Shown here piece by piece: positions 26,986 through 36,207 of a DNA stretch of 64,000 bases. The position numbers and the translations under genes were made by a program. The notes below the pieces were generated by a model, which saw nothing but the letters and a program-made list of their open reading frames with translations, ran no database searches and was not told where the DNA came from. The stretch comes from Aquibacillus saliphilus (GTDB taxonomy: Bacteria; Bacillota; Bacilli; Bacillales; Amphibacillaceae). The stretch lies in assembly GCF_020404745.1 (NCBI RefSeq), contig NZ_JAIZAP010000013.1:62001-126000 (forward strand), written 5' to 3'. Within the stretch, counting starts at the first letter, position 1; every line of letters starts with the position of its first letter.

Positions 26986-28923
26986 TTACCTTAACAAGAC
27001 CTTGATAAACTCATTATAAGTTTTACTTTTTAAAATTTGTTGGATAATAGTTGTATTTTCAACTATCTTTCCTAGCATTTCATACATGTTTTGTAAATCT
27101 TCACTACTGTCCTTCTCGACACTTAGCAAGCACACAAACTGAACTCGTTTTTCCTCCCAGATAATTGGTCTATCTAATGTACAAATAGCTACGAACGTTT
27201 CATCTGATTGCGGTGTAATCGGATGTGGGATAGCAACTAAGTTTCCGAATGATGTTGGTGCTACAGCCTCTCTTTGATAGACAGCTTCTAAAAAACCTTC
27301 ATATACTAACTCTTTTTCTTTTAGTTTTTCAACAAGAAAAGTTAGCACCTCTTCTTTCGTATGAAATGATTTATTAAGGTACACCAAATCTCTTTTTATA
27401 TAATGATATACACTACTCGCTCGATCAAGTACAAATTCCTCAATCTTTCCTAAATCTTTCTCTCCTAATATTGTATTAACTTCGATTACCGGAACGGATA
27501 AATGTTGCGTTATTGGTACAGAGCTAATAATGAAGTCTGTTTCCTCGAAAGGAATTTGATCTAATTTGTAATACTCCGTTGTACCGAGAACTTCCAATTT
27601 TGAGCCAAACCTTGATTGCAGTTTATATTTTATTAACTGCGCACTGCCTAAGCCTGAAGCACAAACAATCATACACCGTTTCGGCCCAGATTCTAATTTA
27701 TGCCTTTCCATTGCAGCACCTATATGGAGAGCAAGGTAACCGATTTCGTTTTCATCAATTTTAACTCCCATATGCTCCTCTAATACTAATCCCGCAACAA
27801 TTCCAGCTTCGAAAGCTAACGGATAATTCGCCTTAATATCATTAAGCATTGGGTTTCTAATATTCATTCCATAACGATAACGGTTAATAGCTGGTTTAAA
27901 GTGAAGACCAAGACCAATAATTAACTCGCGATCATGCCTTACCTTTAAATTTAGCTTTGTTTCAATCGTTTCTAGGACTTTTGTTGTAAGTTGATAGACA
28001 TCACTTTCCATCATGTTACCAATCTCTTGCTCGCTCATATTTGTCTGATTAATCATTTTTGTACCAAGTAAATGAATAGCTATATAGGCAATCTCAACTT
28101 GTGGAAATGTAACTTTTAATACTTCTTCTGCTTTTGATACTATTTTCTTAGCAACATCATATTCTTTCTTATCGATTATTTCATTCAATTCTTTCTTAAA
28201 TAAAGACACATGATGCCCACTTTTAATTCTGTTATAGGCAATAGCAATATGAATAAATAAATTATTGACGGCAATATCGGATAGTGTAATCCCATTTTCA
28301 TTGATTTGATCAAAAATGATTGTCCAGATTTCATTTAGGTTTTCTTCTTTCGTTAACAAAGATAATTGGTCATTTAACAACGAACTGGCAACCTTCTCAC
28401 TTCTATTAAATACGTATTCTGACATTGCAAACCGAAGTTTCACTTCACTGCCTTTTACTTTCATACCATAGTTTGGCCTTGTTTCCAATGTAATTCCATA
28501 TGTGAGTAATATTTTTTTCGCATTTTTCAAATCGTTTTGGATCGTTGATTTACTAATATGCATTTCATCTGATAAGCCATCTAGCTTTAAGTAACCTTCA
28601 GCTAATAATAGACGTTTTATTAGATATTTCGTTCTCTCTTCCGGTAAATCAGGTGCGACTTCATTCGCATTTGAATCTTCTTGAATAAATTGATGTAAAT
28701 ATTGTCTAAAAAGTTGGTCATCGTTAATTTGAAGCTCGTAGCCTTTACCTCTAATTGAATGAATAATAGCCCCGTTTGTTGATAGTAATCGATCCAACGA
28801 TTTTATATCGTCTCGAATAGTCCTTGAGGTAACTTGAACAATATTCGCTAAATATTCACTTGTTAAGGCAGCTTCAGATGCCATTAATTCACGTAAAACT
28901 TGTATCATTCGGGAGTTCAACAT
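26986..28923 (-). CDS. licR: PRD-containing transcriptional activator of the lic operon
   Basis: A 645-residue multidomain activator. Order: HTH_11 winged helix (1-60, SRTIRDDIKSLDRLL), Mga-like second HTH (about 75-160), PRD1 and PRD2 (about 165-385), a PTS EIIB-like domain with cysteine in IVCASGLGSAQLI (about 400) and an EIIA domain with its histidine in VAIPHPITPQ near residue 575. In B. subtilis LicR, phosphorylation by the PTS sets activity and the lic EII proteins inactivate it without substrate. Start ATG 28923 after GAGGAGGGA; the longer frame to 28953 lacks a site. It lies downstream of licBCAH, separated from it by repeat copy 2. Confidence 0.88.
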   Translation of the reverse strand: MLNSRMIQVLRELMASEAALTSEYLANIVQVTSRTIRDDIKSLDRLLSTNGAIIHSIRGKGYELQINDDQLFRQYLHQFIQEDSNANEVAPDLPEERTKYLIKRLLLAEGYLKLDGLSDEMHISKSTIQNDLKNAKKILLTYGITLETRPNYGMKVKGSEVKLRFAMSEYVFNRSEKVASSLLNDQLSLLTKEENLNEIWTIIFDQINENGITLSDIAVNNLFIHIAIAYNRIKSGHHVSLFKKELNEIIDKKEYDVAKKIVSKAEEVLKVTFPQVEIAYIAIHLLGTKMINQTNMSEQEIGNMMESDVYQLTTKVLETIETKLNLKVRHDRELIIGLGLHFKPAINRYRYGMNIRNPMLNDIKANYPLAFEAGIVAGLVLEEHMGVKIDENEIGYLALHIGAAMERHKLESGPKRCMIVCASGLGSAQLIKYKLQSRFGSKLEVLGTTEYYKLDQIPFEETDFIISSVPITQHLSVPVIEVNTILGEKDLGKIEEFVLDRASSVYHYIKRDLVYLNKSFHTKEEVLTFLVEKLKEKELVYEGFLEAVYQREAVAPTSFGNLVAIPHPITPQSDETFVAICTLDRPIIWEEKRVQFVCLLSVEKDSSEDLQNMYEMLGKIVENTTIIQQILKSKTYNEFIKVLLR

Positions 28924-28995
28924 ATTCCCTCCTCTCAGTTTAATTTTTTTCACCTTTTTATACTTGCTGCCTAAGTTATTTCAACTGTTTTCTAA

Positions 28996-29435
28996 GACAC
29001 AAAATCTATAAACTCCGACGTAACTACTGAGTAGATTTCCATTTATATTCTTTATAAGATGAGTGCTATGTCAGCGCTGCGGCAATACACTTCGCTTTCC
29101 GCGGGTGGCTGCTGAGCCTCCTCGTGCTTCGCACTGCGGGGTCTCATCTATGCCTTTCCTCCCGCAGGAGTCTTCGTGTATTTCCTCCGCTTTTAATGTG
29201 GTTTGTCAATTGAAATCTCTTGATTGATTTACACAATAACTAGTTGTTTGGAGCAGAGGGCAGTCGACTCCTGCGGGAAAAGCAACAAAGCTCTTCGTGC
29301 GACGAGTAACCGCAGGAGCAGCTGAAAATCCCGCAGGAAGCGGTTTTCTTCCGAGGAAGTTGAAGCGTTGCCCGCGGAAAGCGACTGTCCGGAGCGGAGA
29401 TCAACATAGCAGTTACGTCGCATTTTCTATCAACT
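28996..29435 (-). repeat. Palindrome-rich dispersed element, copy 2 (MITE-like)
   Basis: A 440-bp inverted, almost identical copy of the element at 15134-15572; I saw only isolated differences when reading both. It lies between licH and licR, about 70 bp upstream of the licR start, so it contributes to or displaces the licR promoter. Reading frames within it are composition artefacts. Confidence 0.88.
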
Positions 29436-29519
29436 ATGAAGATTTAAAAGCAACTACACTTACGAAAAAAGTTTTGTTTTAGCGTCCAAAGATTTATCAT
29501 TAGTTCAATTATATACTTC

Positions 29520-29551
29520 AAACAGGTTCCTGCACTCTTAGGAACCTGTTT
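29520..29551. repeat. 12-bp inverted repeat hairpin
   Basis: AAACAGGTTCCT and AGGAACCTGTTT pair around an 8-nt loop, between the lic terminator and repeat copy 2. It has no clear U-run and no gene abuts it; it may be a secondary terminator. Confidence 0.45.
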
Positions 29552-29591
29552 GATAAACTTCGTCAATTCTTTATCTCATTACGAAAACGCT

Positions 29592-29627
29592 AAGTAGGCG
29601 TAGCGAATTCTGTCGCTACGCCTACTT
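29592..29627 (-). terminator. Terminator of the licBCAH operon
   Basis: A 15-bp perfect stem AAGTAGGCGTAGCGA/TCGCTACGCCTACTT with a 6-nt loop starts 7 bases after the licH stop and is followed on the minus strand by AGCGTTTTCG. Confidence 0.85.
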
Positions 29628-29633
29628 ATTATA

Positions 29634-31022
29634 TCAAAAACCGTTATTTCTAGAAACTTCAGCAAACCATGAAGCGCTTTTCTTCGCTGTTCTTTCTTTT
29701 GTTTCTATATCTACAGAGAAGAAGCCATATCGATTTTTATAGGCGTTCATCCAAGACCAGTTATCTAGGAATGTCCATAGGTGATAACCTTTAGCATTAC
29801 AACCTTCTTCAATTGCTTTGTGTAACCACTCAAGATGATCTTGAATGAATTCAATTCGATAATCATCCTCTATCCGACCATCTTTAAGAAAACGACCTTC
29901 ATTTTGTACACCCATTCCATTTTCGGAAATAAATGATTCAATATTACCGTAGTTTTCTTTTAAATTAATCATGATGTCATAAATACCTTTTTCGTAAATT
30001 TCCCATCCTCTATAAGGATTCATTTTTCTACCTGGCATCTCATAGTTATCAAAGAACCAATCAGGCATAAACGGACTATAAGGATTAGGTAAATTTTCTT
30101 TCGCTTTTACTCGACGAGGCTGATAGTAATTTACACCTAATAGATCAACCTTGTTATTTTTAAGTAATTCCTTGTCGCCATCTTTTGTTTCAGGTAATTG
30201 CCCATGCTCCCTTAGTAGTTCAATAAGTTCTTGCGGGTACTCCCCTAAAACAGCCGGATCTAAGAAACTTCTATTGAAGAATAAATCACAAATGTTAGAA
30301 GCCTTTAAGTCAGCTGGATTCTGACTTCTTGGATATGATGGAGTAAGATTAAGAATAATTCCAATCTTACCGTCTTTTATATTAAGCTTATGATATTCTT
30401 CAACTGCTTTTGCATGTGCAATCATCGTGTTGTATGCAACTTGAAATGCACGTTTGGCATCAACAACATTGGGATAATGGAAGTCATACAAGTATCCACC
30501 TTCAACCGGCACAATAGGTTCATTAAACGTAAACCACTTTTTAACCCGGTCCCCAAATAGTTCAAAGCATTTACTGGCATATTCCACATAAGCATCAACT
30601 ACGTCACGATTTTCCCAGCCACCAGCATTTTGTAGTTCAAGTGGCATATCAAAGTGAAACAAGTTAACAAATGGTTCGATATCGTTAGCAATCATTTCAT
30701 CAAACACATTGTTATAAAAATCAACCGCTTCTTGATTAACCTCTCCAGTTCCTCCTGGAATTAATCTTGACCAAGAAATGGAAGGACGAAATGAATTGTG
30801 ACCAATCTCTTTCATTAATTTAATATCTTGTTTGTATTTATGATAGAAATCAGAAGTTGATTCTGGTCCTACTCCTTCAAAAAAACGATTAGGCTCTGTC
30901 GCATACCAGTGATCCCAAATGTTTAACCCTTTTCCACCTTCTGATGCGGCACCTTCCATTTGTGTTGCCGAAGCTGCACTTCCCCACCAAAAACCTTCAG
31001 GAAATTTTTTCTGTATAGACAT
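29634..31022 (-). CDS. licH: 6-phospho-beta-glucosidase (GH1)
   Basis: A 462-residue GH1 enzyme that cleaves phosphorylated beta-glucosides (cellobiose-6-phosphate type) delivered by the adjacent PTS. The acid/base glutamate is in WFTFNEPIVP near residue 164 and the nucleophile in FISENGMG near 365; the N-terminal FPEGFWWGSAASATQMEGA and the phosphate-binding C-terminal region are typical. B. subtilis licH itself is a GH4 enzyme, so the symbol is used by operon position and function, not by sequence family. It is the last gene of the operon, 16 bp after licA, and ends in a terminator. Confidence 0.88.
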   Translation of the reverse strand: MSIQKKFPEGFWWGSAASATQMEGAASEGGKGLNIWDHWYATEPNRFFEGVGPESTSDFYHKYKQDIKLMKEIGHNSFRPSISWSRLIPGGTGEVNQEAVDFYNNVFDEMIANDIEPFVNLFHFDMPLELQNAGGWENRDVVDAYVEYASKCFELFGDRVKKWFTFNEPIVPVEGGYLYDFHYPNVVDAKRAFQVAYNTMIAHAKAVEEYHKLNIKDGKIGIILNLTPSYPRSQNPADLKASNICDLFFNRSFLDPAVLGEYPQELIELLREHGQLPETKDGDKELLKNNKVDLLGVNYYQPRRVKAKENLPNPYSPFMPDWFFDNYEMPGRKMNPYRGWEIYEKGIYDIMINLKENYGNIESFISENGMGVQNEGRFLKDGRIEDDYRIEFIQDHLEWLHKAIEEGCNAKGYHLWTFLDNWSWMNAYKNRYGFFSVDIETKERTAKKSASWFAEVSRNNGF

Positions 31023-31038
31023 AAATGGATTGCCTCCT

Positions 31039-31344
31039 TTATTTAATACGGTGTATCTCGATGATTTCGATAGCTAGGTCCCGAACTGTCATAGCAGTCA
31101 TAAGGTGATCCTGAGAATGGACAAGGATAACATTTACTGACTGACCTTCTCCACTTGCTTCTTGTTGTAATAGTTTTGTTTGGAATTCATGGGCTTTACC
31201 CAACTCTTCTCCTGCTTCAACAATCTTCTTATCTGCTTCTTCAAAGTTGCCCTCTTTTGCCTCTTGTATTGCTTCCATTGCGCTTGATTTTCCGTTACCA
31301 GCATAAAGGATTATTTGAAATGCTATTTCTGTAATATTATCCAA
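31039..31344 (-). CDS. licA: PTS lactose/cellobiose-type EIIA component
   Basis: A 101-residue EIIA of the Lac family (trimeric helical bundle) that receives phosphate from HPr. The phosphorylated histidine is in VHSQDHLMTAMTVRDLA near residue 77 with the conserved NVILVHSQDHLM context. Start ATG 31344 with AGAGGTGA upstream. It lies 136 bp downstream of the EIIC gene, a slightly wide gap that holds no terminator I can see, and 16 bp upstream of the 6-phospho-beta-glucosidase gene. Partner of EIIB and EIIC encoded upstream. Confidence 0.92.
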   Translation of the reverse strand: MDNITEIAFQIILYAGNGKSSAMEAIQEAKEGNFEEADKKIVEAGEELGKAHEFQTKLLQQEASGEGQSVNVILVHSQDHLMTAMTVRDLAIEIIEIHRIK

Positions 31345-31480
31345 GACGATTCACCTCTGATGTTTTTTATTATTTAACTAACTTTTAATCAAAAATATTA
31401 TTATCTATTCAAGTTTAAATGAATACGTATCTCCCAACGAGTGGGAGATACGAACTATCTACTACGTTATAATTTTTTGC

Positions 31481-32767
31481 TTATTTAGACTCGCTACCTT
31501 GTTCATTTTTGTAATACTGATTATCCATGATTTTCAGGAATGGCCACCAGATAACAAATACGATAACAATGTTAACTATTTGTAGCACAGCACCCATAAT
31601 ATGGTTACCTGTTGCGAGGAATCCACTTAGGACTGCTGGTGTTGTCCAGGGTACAATAATACCGGCCGGTTTTGGAACTATTCCTGTTGCCATTGAGAAG
31701 TAAGTTACTAATGCAACTACTACTGGTGCAACTAACCATGGAATAAGAACTAATGGGTTCATGATAATAGGTAGGCCAAAGATAATAGGTTCGTTTACAT
31801 TAAAAATTCCTGCTGGTCCACCTAATTTACCAAGTTCCTTTAACTGACGACTTCTACCGATTAGGAAGATACCAATAACAACCGCAAGTGTCATACCTGA
31901 ACCACCAATACCAACGATAAAGGTATCGATAAATTGTTTTGTTACAATATTCGGAAGCTCTGTACCATTGATAAAAGCTTGATAGTTTTGGTCGTTTAAT
32001 GCATACCAAATCGGGTCAAATACTGAGTTGACAATAATTTGTCCGTGTAATCCAAAGAACCAGAACAATTGGATTAAAAGCACCGCGAGAATTGTTGCAG
32101 GTAATCCACTACCTAGAGCAGTTAATGGCTCTTGAATTAATGTGTAAATAAAGTTTTGAACTGTATCAAACGGTGTGTAGCTAAAGATAATACGTACAAT
32201 CAAAAATAGTGAAAGAGTTAATGTAATTGGAATTAATGCACTAAAAGATCTTGCTACAGCATCTGGAACACCTGCTGGCATTTTGATTGTTAAATTCTTT
32301 CTTACAAATAGGTGATATAGTTCTGCTGAAATAAATGCTGTGAAAATTCCAAGGAACATACCTTCTGCACCTAAGCTAGAAGTTGGAATAACACCTGAAG
32401 TTCCATCCAATACTTGTGGAGTTAAAATTAAGAAAGAACCAAGTGCTACAACCCCACCATAAATTGATTCACCTTCATTTACCTCAACCATTTTATAACC
32501 AATACCAATGATTACAAACAGTCCCATAATACTCAAGGTTGCTGCTGACGCTGGCCCTAAAGCACTTTGATAGGCAGCCCAGGCTTCCTCACTAATGACT
32601 TTGTCTAAGAACGGTAAGTTCGCAATTACAACAAAAATCGAACCAAAAATGATTAATGGTAATGCTACCATGAAACCATTACGTAATGCCGTTAGATAGC
32701 GGTTGTTGTTTAATTTATCCGCTATCGGCATTAGAATATTCTCTAATATTTCCATGAACCTATTCAT
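31481..32767 (-). CDS. licC: PTS cellobiose/lichenan-type EIIC permease
   Basis: A 428-residue membrane translocator of the Lac PTS family with about ten hydrophobic segments. Family features include NRYLTALRNGFMVALPLIIFGS (ends NRYLT and IIFGS) near the N-terminus, FWFFGLHGQIIVNSVFDPIW near residue 245 and the NEPIIFGLPI motif near 325, which is the substrate/phosphate-transfer loop. It transports beta-glucosides such as cellobiose while they are phosphorylated by EIIB. It lies 40 bp after licB and before licA. Exact sugar cannot be read; cellobiose or lichenan oligosaccharides are most likely from the family. Confidence 0.92.
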   Translation of the reverse strand: MNRFMEILENILMPIADKLNNNRYLTALRNGFMVALPLIIFGSIFVVIANLPFLDKVISEEAWAAYQSALGPASAATLSIMGLFVIIGIGYKMVEVNEGESIYGGVVALGSFLILTPQVLDGTSGVIPTSSLGAEGMFLGIFTAFISAELYHLFVRKNLTIKMPAGVPDAVARSFSALIPITLTLSLFLIVRIIFSYTPFDTVQNFIYTLIQEPLTALGSGLPATILAVLLIQLFWFFGLHGQIIVNSVFDPIWYALNDQNYQAFINGTELPNIVTKQFIDTFIVGIGGSGMTLAVVIGIFLIGRSRQLKELGKLGGPAGIFNVNEPIIFGLPIIMNPLVLIPWLVAPVVVALVTYFSMATGIVPKPAGIIVPWTTPAVLSGFLATGNHIMGAVLQIVNIVIVFVIWWPFLKIMDNQYYKNEQGSESK

Positions 32768-32807
32768 CTGTATTGCCTCCCCTTTTTCTATCTCTATTTA
32801 GATGTGA

Positions 32808-33119
32808 TTATTTTCCGTCTATTAATTCTATAGCTTTATTTAGAACTGCTTCCCCGTCAACGCGGCCATAAGCCATTGGATCAATAACATCAAGCGGTAT
32901 TCCAACTTCTGCAGCAGTTACACCGAATTTTTTCTTCATAAATCTCATTTGTGGACCAATCAATAGAACATCCGCACGCTCCATATCTTTTGGTGCCTTG
33001 TCTTGAGCAACGGCCCATATTTCAACATCGATGCCTTTTGCTTCGGCTGCTTCCTTCATTTTTGTCACTAACAAACTAGTTGACATACCTGCTGAACAAG
33101 CTAATAATATACGTTTCAT
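32808..33119 (-). CDS. licB: PTS lactose/cellobiose-type EIIB component
   Basis: A 103-residue EIIB of the Lac family. The phosphocysteine is in LLACSAGMSTSLLVTKM near residue 8. It accepts phosphate from EIIA and passes it to the incoming sugar at EIIC. First gene of licBCAH; ATG with AAGGAGGAATT. Its upstream region has a candidate LicR operator, a promoter and a cre site. The split of EIIA, EIIB and EIIC into single genes is as in B. subtilis lic. Confidence 0.93.
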   Translation of the reverse strand: MKRILLACSAGMSTSLLVTKMKEAAEAKGIDVEIWAVAQDKAPKDMERADVLLIGPQMRFMKKKFGVTAAEVGIPLDVIDPMAYGRVDGEAVLNKAIELIDGK

Positions 33120-33166
33120 TTATAATTCCTCCTTGAGTAGGTAATATCTTTTTTGAAGCTAATTTC

Positions 33167-33224
33167 ATTGTAGGTTAAAAGCGTTTTCATGAACACTCAT
33201 TGTTTTTCCGTTGCGTAACGGAAA
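33167..33224 (-). promoter_or_regulatory. licB promoter with LicR-type operator and cre site
   Basis: TTTCCGTT/AACGGAAA is a perfect 8-bp inverted repeat (33205-33224) upstream of a poor -35 (TGTTCA or TTCATG near 33190) and a -10 TACAAT (33172-33167), the position expected for an activator. TTAAAAGCGTTTTCA at 33175-33189 matches the cre consensus with one mismatch and lies in the promoter spacer. Together they indicate LicR activation and CcpA repression. Confidence 0.65.
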
Positions 33225-33297
33225 TGATTGAGTGAAGATAGAATCATGTCAATTCTCCACATTTTATTTATTGTAAACTACTAATTTGAAGCAATTT

Positions 33298-34191
33298 CTA
33301 TATCGATCTAAGTTTTTTGTGGATCCAAATAGCTGCTTGTAGACCATCTCCCATTGCAATCGTCACTTGTTCGGAATGTGGCACGACGTCACCTGCGGCC
33401 CATACCCGGTTAATACTTGTCATCATCGTTCTCGGGTTTACAAGGATATGGTTATTTTTATGTAACTTTGTTCCAAGAGATTTTGCTAAGTCTGACCTGA
33501 CTATATTGCCACCAAAAGAGACGAATGCATGACTTGCTTCTATTACTTGTCCATCCGTTAACTTAACGCCTTGTATCAGAGAGCCTTCTGTAAATACTTC
33601 TGCAATTGATTTATTGTAGATAGGTATCTGTTTGTCTTTCAATTTCTCTTTGTTTTTCTGATCTATATCTTTTTGTTCATGATTAATATAGATCAACCGG
33701 TTTGTAAAGTAGCTTAACGATAAAGCCATACTTGCCCCAGAATTTCCTGACCCTAATACTAAAGTCCGTTTATCCTTAACTTCGTAACCGTCACAATCAG
33801 GACAAATATAAACACTTATTCCTAAACAAGGGGACAAATTGGCGAAATTAGGCAAGCGATCTTTCACTCCAGTTGCGAATAGGATTGTTTTGGCCTGATG
33901 GAATTTCTCTGATTGATCCATAACAACAAACTCGTCAAAATCTTTTTTCACTGTCCTTACTATTTCATTTAAGAATATCACGCCATAACCTTCTGCCTGT
34001 TGCTTACCTATATCACGTAAATATTGACCGCTCACACCGTCAGGCCAACCGATAATGTTGTGATAACACCTACATAGATTTGAACGTCCATCACTAGAGT
34101 CAATAACTAACACCTGATGTTGATATCTACCTAACTGGATAGCCGCTTGAATCCCTGCTATCCCACCACCAACTATTATGCAATCATACAT
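33298..34191 (-). CDS. Thioredoxin-reductase-like FAD/NAD(P)H oxidoreductase
   Basis: A 297-residue class II pyridine nucleotide-disulfide oxidoreductase. The FAD-binding GGGIAGIQAAIQLG motif is at the N-terminus, the redox-active-type CxxC in ICPDCDGYEV near residue 133, the NAD(P) motif GSGNSGASMALSLS near 152 and the FAD C-terminal WAAGDV near 265. Canonical thioredoxin reductase has CATC, so this is a relative (for example a low-molecular-weight thiol or dithiol oxidase/reductase) rather than the housekeeping TrxB. ATG at 34191 with GGAAGGTG is preferred over an ATG at 34209 that overlaps that site. Monocistronic; partner unknown. Confidence 0.78.
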   Translation of the reverse strand: MYDCIIVGGGIAGIQAAIQLGRYQHQVLVIDSSDGRSNLCRCYHNIIGWPDGVSGQYLRDIGKQQAEGYGVIFLNEIVRTVKKDFDEFVVMDQSEKFHQAKTILFATGVKDRLPNFANLSPCLGISVYICPDCDGYEVKDKRTLVLGSGNSGASMALSLSYFTNRLIYINHEQKDIDQKNKEKLKDKQIPIYNKSIAEVFTEGSLIQGVKLTDGQVIEASHAFVSFGGNIVRSDLAKSLGTKLHKNNHILVNPRTMMTSINRVWAAGDVVPHSEQVTIAMGDGLQAAIWIHKKLRSI

Positions 34192-34363
34192 TTTACCAAC
34201 ACCTTCCATTTATAAATCAAACTTATTGTTTGTAAGGAAAGTGAACCTATACTTAACTTTTTAATCTTTCGTTACACTATCAAATAGAATAAAGGTATAG
34301 TGATGTAATATAGATTAATAAATACTCAAGCTACGATTTTACATATGAAGGAGTTGCTATAAA

Positions 34364-34669
34364 GTGTGCAAAGTATTACAAATAGAGGATTTAACTATCC
34401 AAAATGTATCGATAATGAACGCTGCAGAATTTACCGGAGTTCATATCCATTTTCTAGTAAACAATCAAAGGTTCCAATTTCTAGTGGGGAATAGCCAATC
34501 TCCAATCCCACTGGGAATAAAACATACATTTTCAAAAAAAGACACATGCTCGCTATGTAATAAAAAAATCAATGCAGTCCCAGTAGGCCAGCAATTGTGT
34601 TTTTACTTACAAAAGAACAGACAGGCGTTACTAGACTTTTTTTTGAAGAACTATCCTAGTCATTTTTAA
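34364..34669 (+). CDS. Uncharacterised 101-residue protein
   Basis: A 101-residue soluble-looking protein not recognised as a member of a known family. It has five cysteines, two in a CSLCNKK arrangement near residues 62-65 that could bind metal, and a hydrophobic centre (VHIHFLVNNQRFQFLVG). GTG start with AAGGAG ten bases upstream. It is divergent from the thioredoxin-reductase-like gene and convergent with the AEC transporter. It has normal codon use and a plausible start, so it is probably real; a role in thiol or metal handling would be speculation. Confidence 0.5.
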   Translation: MCKVLQIEDLTIQNVSIMNAAEFTGVHIHFLVNNQRFQFLVGNSQSPIPLGIKHTFSKKDTCSLCNKKINAVPVGQQLCFYLQKNRQALLDFFLKNYPSHF

Positions 34670-34679
34670 AAGCAAAAGG

Positions 34680-34763
34680 AACAAAAGTGTAAACGCCGGA
34701 GCTGAACGTGGCTAACTTAGTAATTAATTTTCCACAGCAGTCCTTTTTATAATTACGAGACAG
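34680..34763 (+). repeat. Short dispersed repeat, copy 2
   Basis: Begins AACAAAAGTGTAAACGCCGG, continues GCTGAACGTGGCTAACTTA and ends TTTATAATTACGAGACAG, immediately before the AEC-gene terminator. Shares its first 45 bases and its last 20 with the copies at 24062 and 51466. Confidence 0.7.
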
Positions 34764-34764
34764 T

Positions 34765-34804
34765 AAAAAAATCACCCCGACTAGTTTAGTCAGGGTGATT
34801 TTTT
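34765..34804 (-). terminator. Terminator of the AEC transporter gene
   Basis: AAAAAATCACCC/GGGTGATTTTTT with inner GACTA/TAGTC pairing; the minus-strand stem begins directly after the stop codon. Symmetric A/T runs make it bidirectional, so it can also end the 34364-34669 gene. Confidence 0.9.
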
Positions 34805-35709
34805 TAGAGTATTATTGCTAAGATTATTGGTATCGTAACAATACTAAGAAGTGTACTTATTAAAGTCACACTTGAAACAAATTCAGGCTTCACATCAAAT
34901 TGAAGAGCATACATTGTTGTGTTTGCAGCAGTTGGCATTGCCGCCATCAGAATCAAAATATCTTTAACCACTTCATCAACTGGTAACAAAATCGTAATAA
35001 GGTAAGCAATTATCGGAGCAATAACTAGCTTAATCATTAAAGAAAAAGTTAATTTTCCAAATTCCAACTTCTTCAATGTAATCTTGGCCAGTTGCATTCC
35101 TAACACAATCATGATTGTTGGTATTGTAGCATCCGACACCATATTTACTGCTGTCATTAACTCGCTTCCTATACTTACATCAGTGATTTTCAAACAGATT
35201 CCGAGTACTGCTCCATATACAATTGGAACCTTAATCACTTCTTTTAATGGGGAAAAGTTCATCCCTTTTCCATTCGATCCACCTTTGGCGGCAACATAAA
35301 TCCCAATTGTAGACATAATTAACTGCTGTAATACCATTAGAATTATTGCGTAATGAAGACCCGTTTCACCAAATACAATTAACACTAGCGGTGTTCCGTA
35401 ATTGCCATTATTCATAAATGATGATGATAATATTAAGCTACTGGTAGTTGCATTGTCCCATTTCTTTGACAACCCAACAATGTAACAAATAAGTATCGAC
35501 AACAGCATGAGCGAAACTAAGAAAAATCCTAGGTAAAAGTAATCCATATTTAAAGCATTTTGATAAAATGTTCGAAATGCTAAAAATGGAGACATTAAAT
35601 AGATTGCCATTGTTGAAATGGGTTTACTATCCATTTTCAGAAACTTATATCCGACAAAACCAATAGCAAAGACCCCAAAAATAGGAATAAGGACAGTTAT
35701 AAAATTCAA
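34804..35709 (-). CDS. AEC-family (auxin efflux carrier) transporter
   Basis: A 301-residue membrane protein with about ten hydrophobic segments in the AEC family arrangement (two five-helix repeats): the N-terminal PIFGVFAIGFVGYKF, the SSSFMNNGNYGTPL motif near residue 95 and the related AAMPTAANTTMYALQFD near 255. AEC carriers in bacteria move malate or other carboxylates, or are uncharacterised. TTG start with AAAGGTGA upstream. It lies downstream of the ThrE-type pair by about 50 bp and could be cotranscribed. Substrate unknown. Confidence 0.85.
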   Translation of the reverse strand: MNFITVLIPIFGVFAIGFVGYKFLKMDSKPISTMAIYLMSPFLAFRTFYQNALNMDYFYLGFFLVSLMLLSILICYIVGLSKKWDNATTSSLILSSSFMNNGNYGTPLVLIVFGETGLHYAIILMVLQQLIMSTIGIYVAAKGGSNGKGMNFSPLKEVIKVPIVYGAVLGICLKITDVSIGSELMTAVNMVSDATIPTIMIVLGMQLAKITLKKLEFGKLTFSLMIKLVIAPIIAYLITILLPVDEVVKDILILMAAMPTAANTTMYALQFDVKPEFVSSVTLISTLLSIVTIPIILAIIL

Positions 35710-35757
35710 ATCACATCACCTTTATCAATTATAAGTTAACACAAATTACTATAATAA

Positions 35758-36192
35758 CTACTTAGTCCAACGCGACTTTCTAATCAGCTGGTTAATAACT
35801 TCTGATAAGACTAAGCCCATCGCAATTGCGCCTGATATAAGAAAAGCTTTTGCAGCAAGCTGAAGCGCGGCATTATAATCGTTTTCCACAAAATTACGCA
35901 TTGCATCATATGCCAAACCACCAGGTACTAACGGAATAATTCCAGATACATTAAATATTATGATCGGTGTTTTGTATAATTTTGCACACAATTGACTCAG
36001 GATTGCTACCACAACTGCTGCAGCTACAGTTGCAGGCACTGCATCCACTGCTTGATTTATTAATAGCACATAAGTTAGCCAACCAAACATGCCAACTAAT
36101 CCACATTGTATTAACGATTTTTTGGGCGCATTAAAGATTACTCCAAAGCCAGCAGCCGCAAAAAAACTAGTAATAAGCTGTTCTACTATCAT
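35758..36192 (-). CDS. Threonine/serine exporter subunit (ThrE C-terminal half, DUF3815/YjjB type)
   Basis: A 144-residue membrane protein with four to five hydrophobic segments, the small subunit of split ThrE systems. Recognisable are AAAGFGVIFNAPKKSL near residue 15 and the SGIIPLVPGGLAYDAMRNF stretch near 90, corresponding to the second ThrE domain. It begins 15 bp after the larger subunit and has a GGAAGGGAT site. In Corynebacterium the fused ThrE exports threonine and serine; here the two halves are separate, as in E. coli YjjP/YjjB, where succinate export has also been reported. Substrate not fixed. Confidence 0.87.
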   Translation of the reverse strand: MIVEQLITSFFAAAGFGVIFNAPKKSLIQCGLVGMFGWLTYVLLINQAVDAVPATVAAAVVVAILSQLCAKLYKTPIIIFNVSGIIPLVPGGLAYDAMRNFVENDYNAALQLAAKAFLISGAIAMGLVLSEVINQLIRKSRWTK

Positions 36193-36207
36193 AGTTAAAA
36201 TCCCTTC

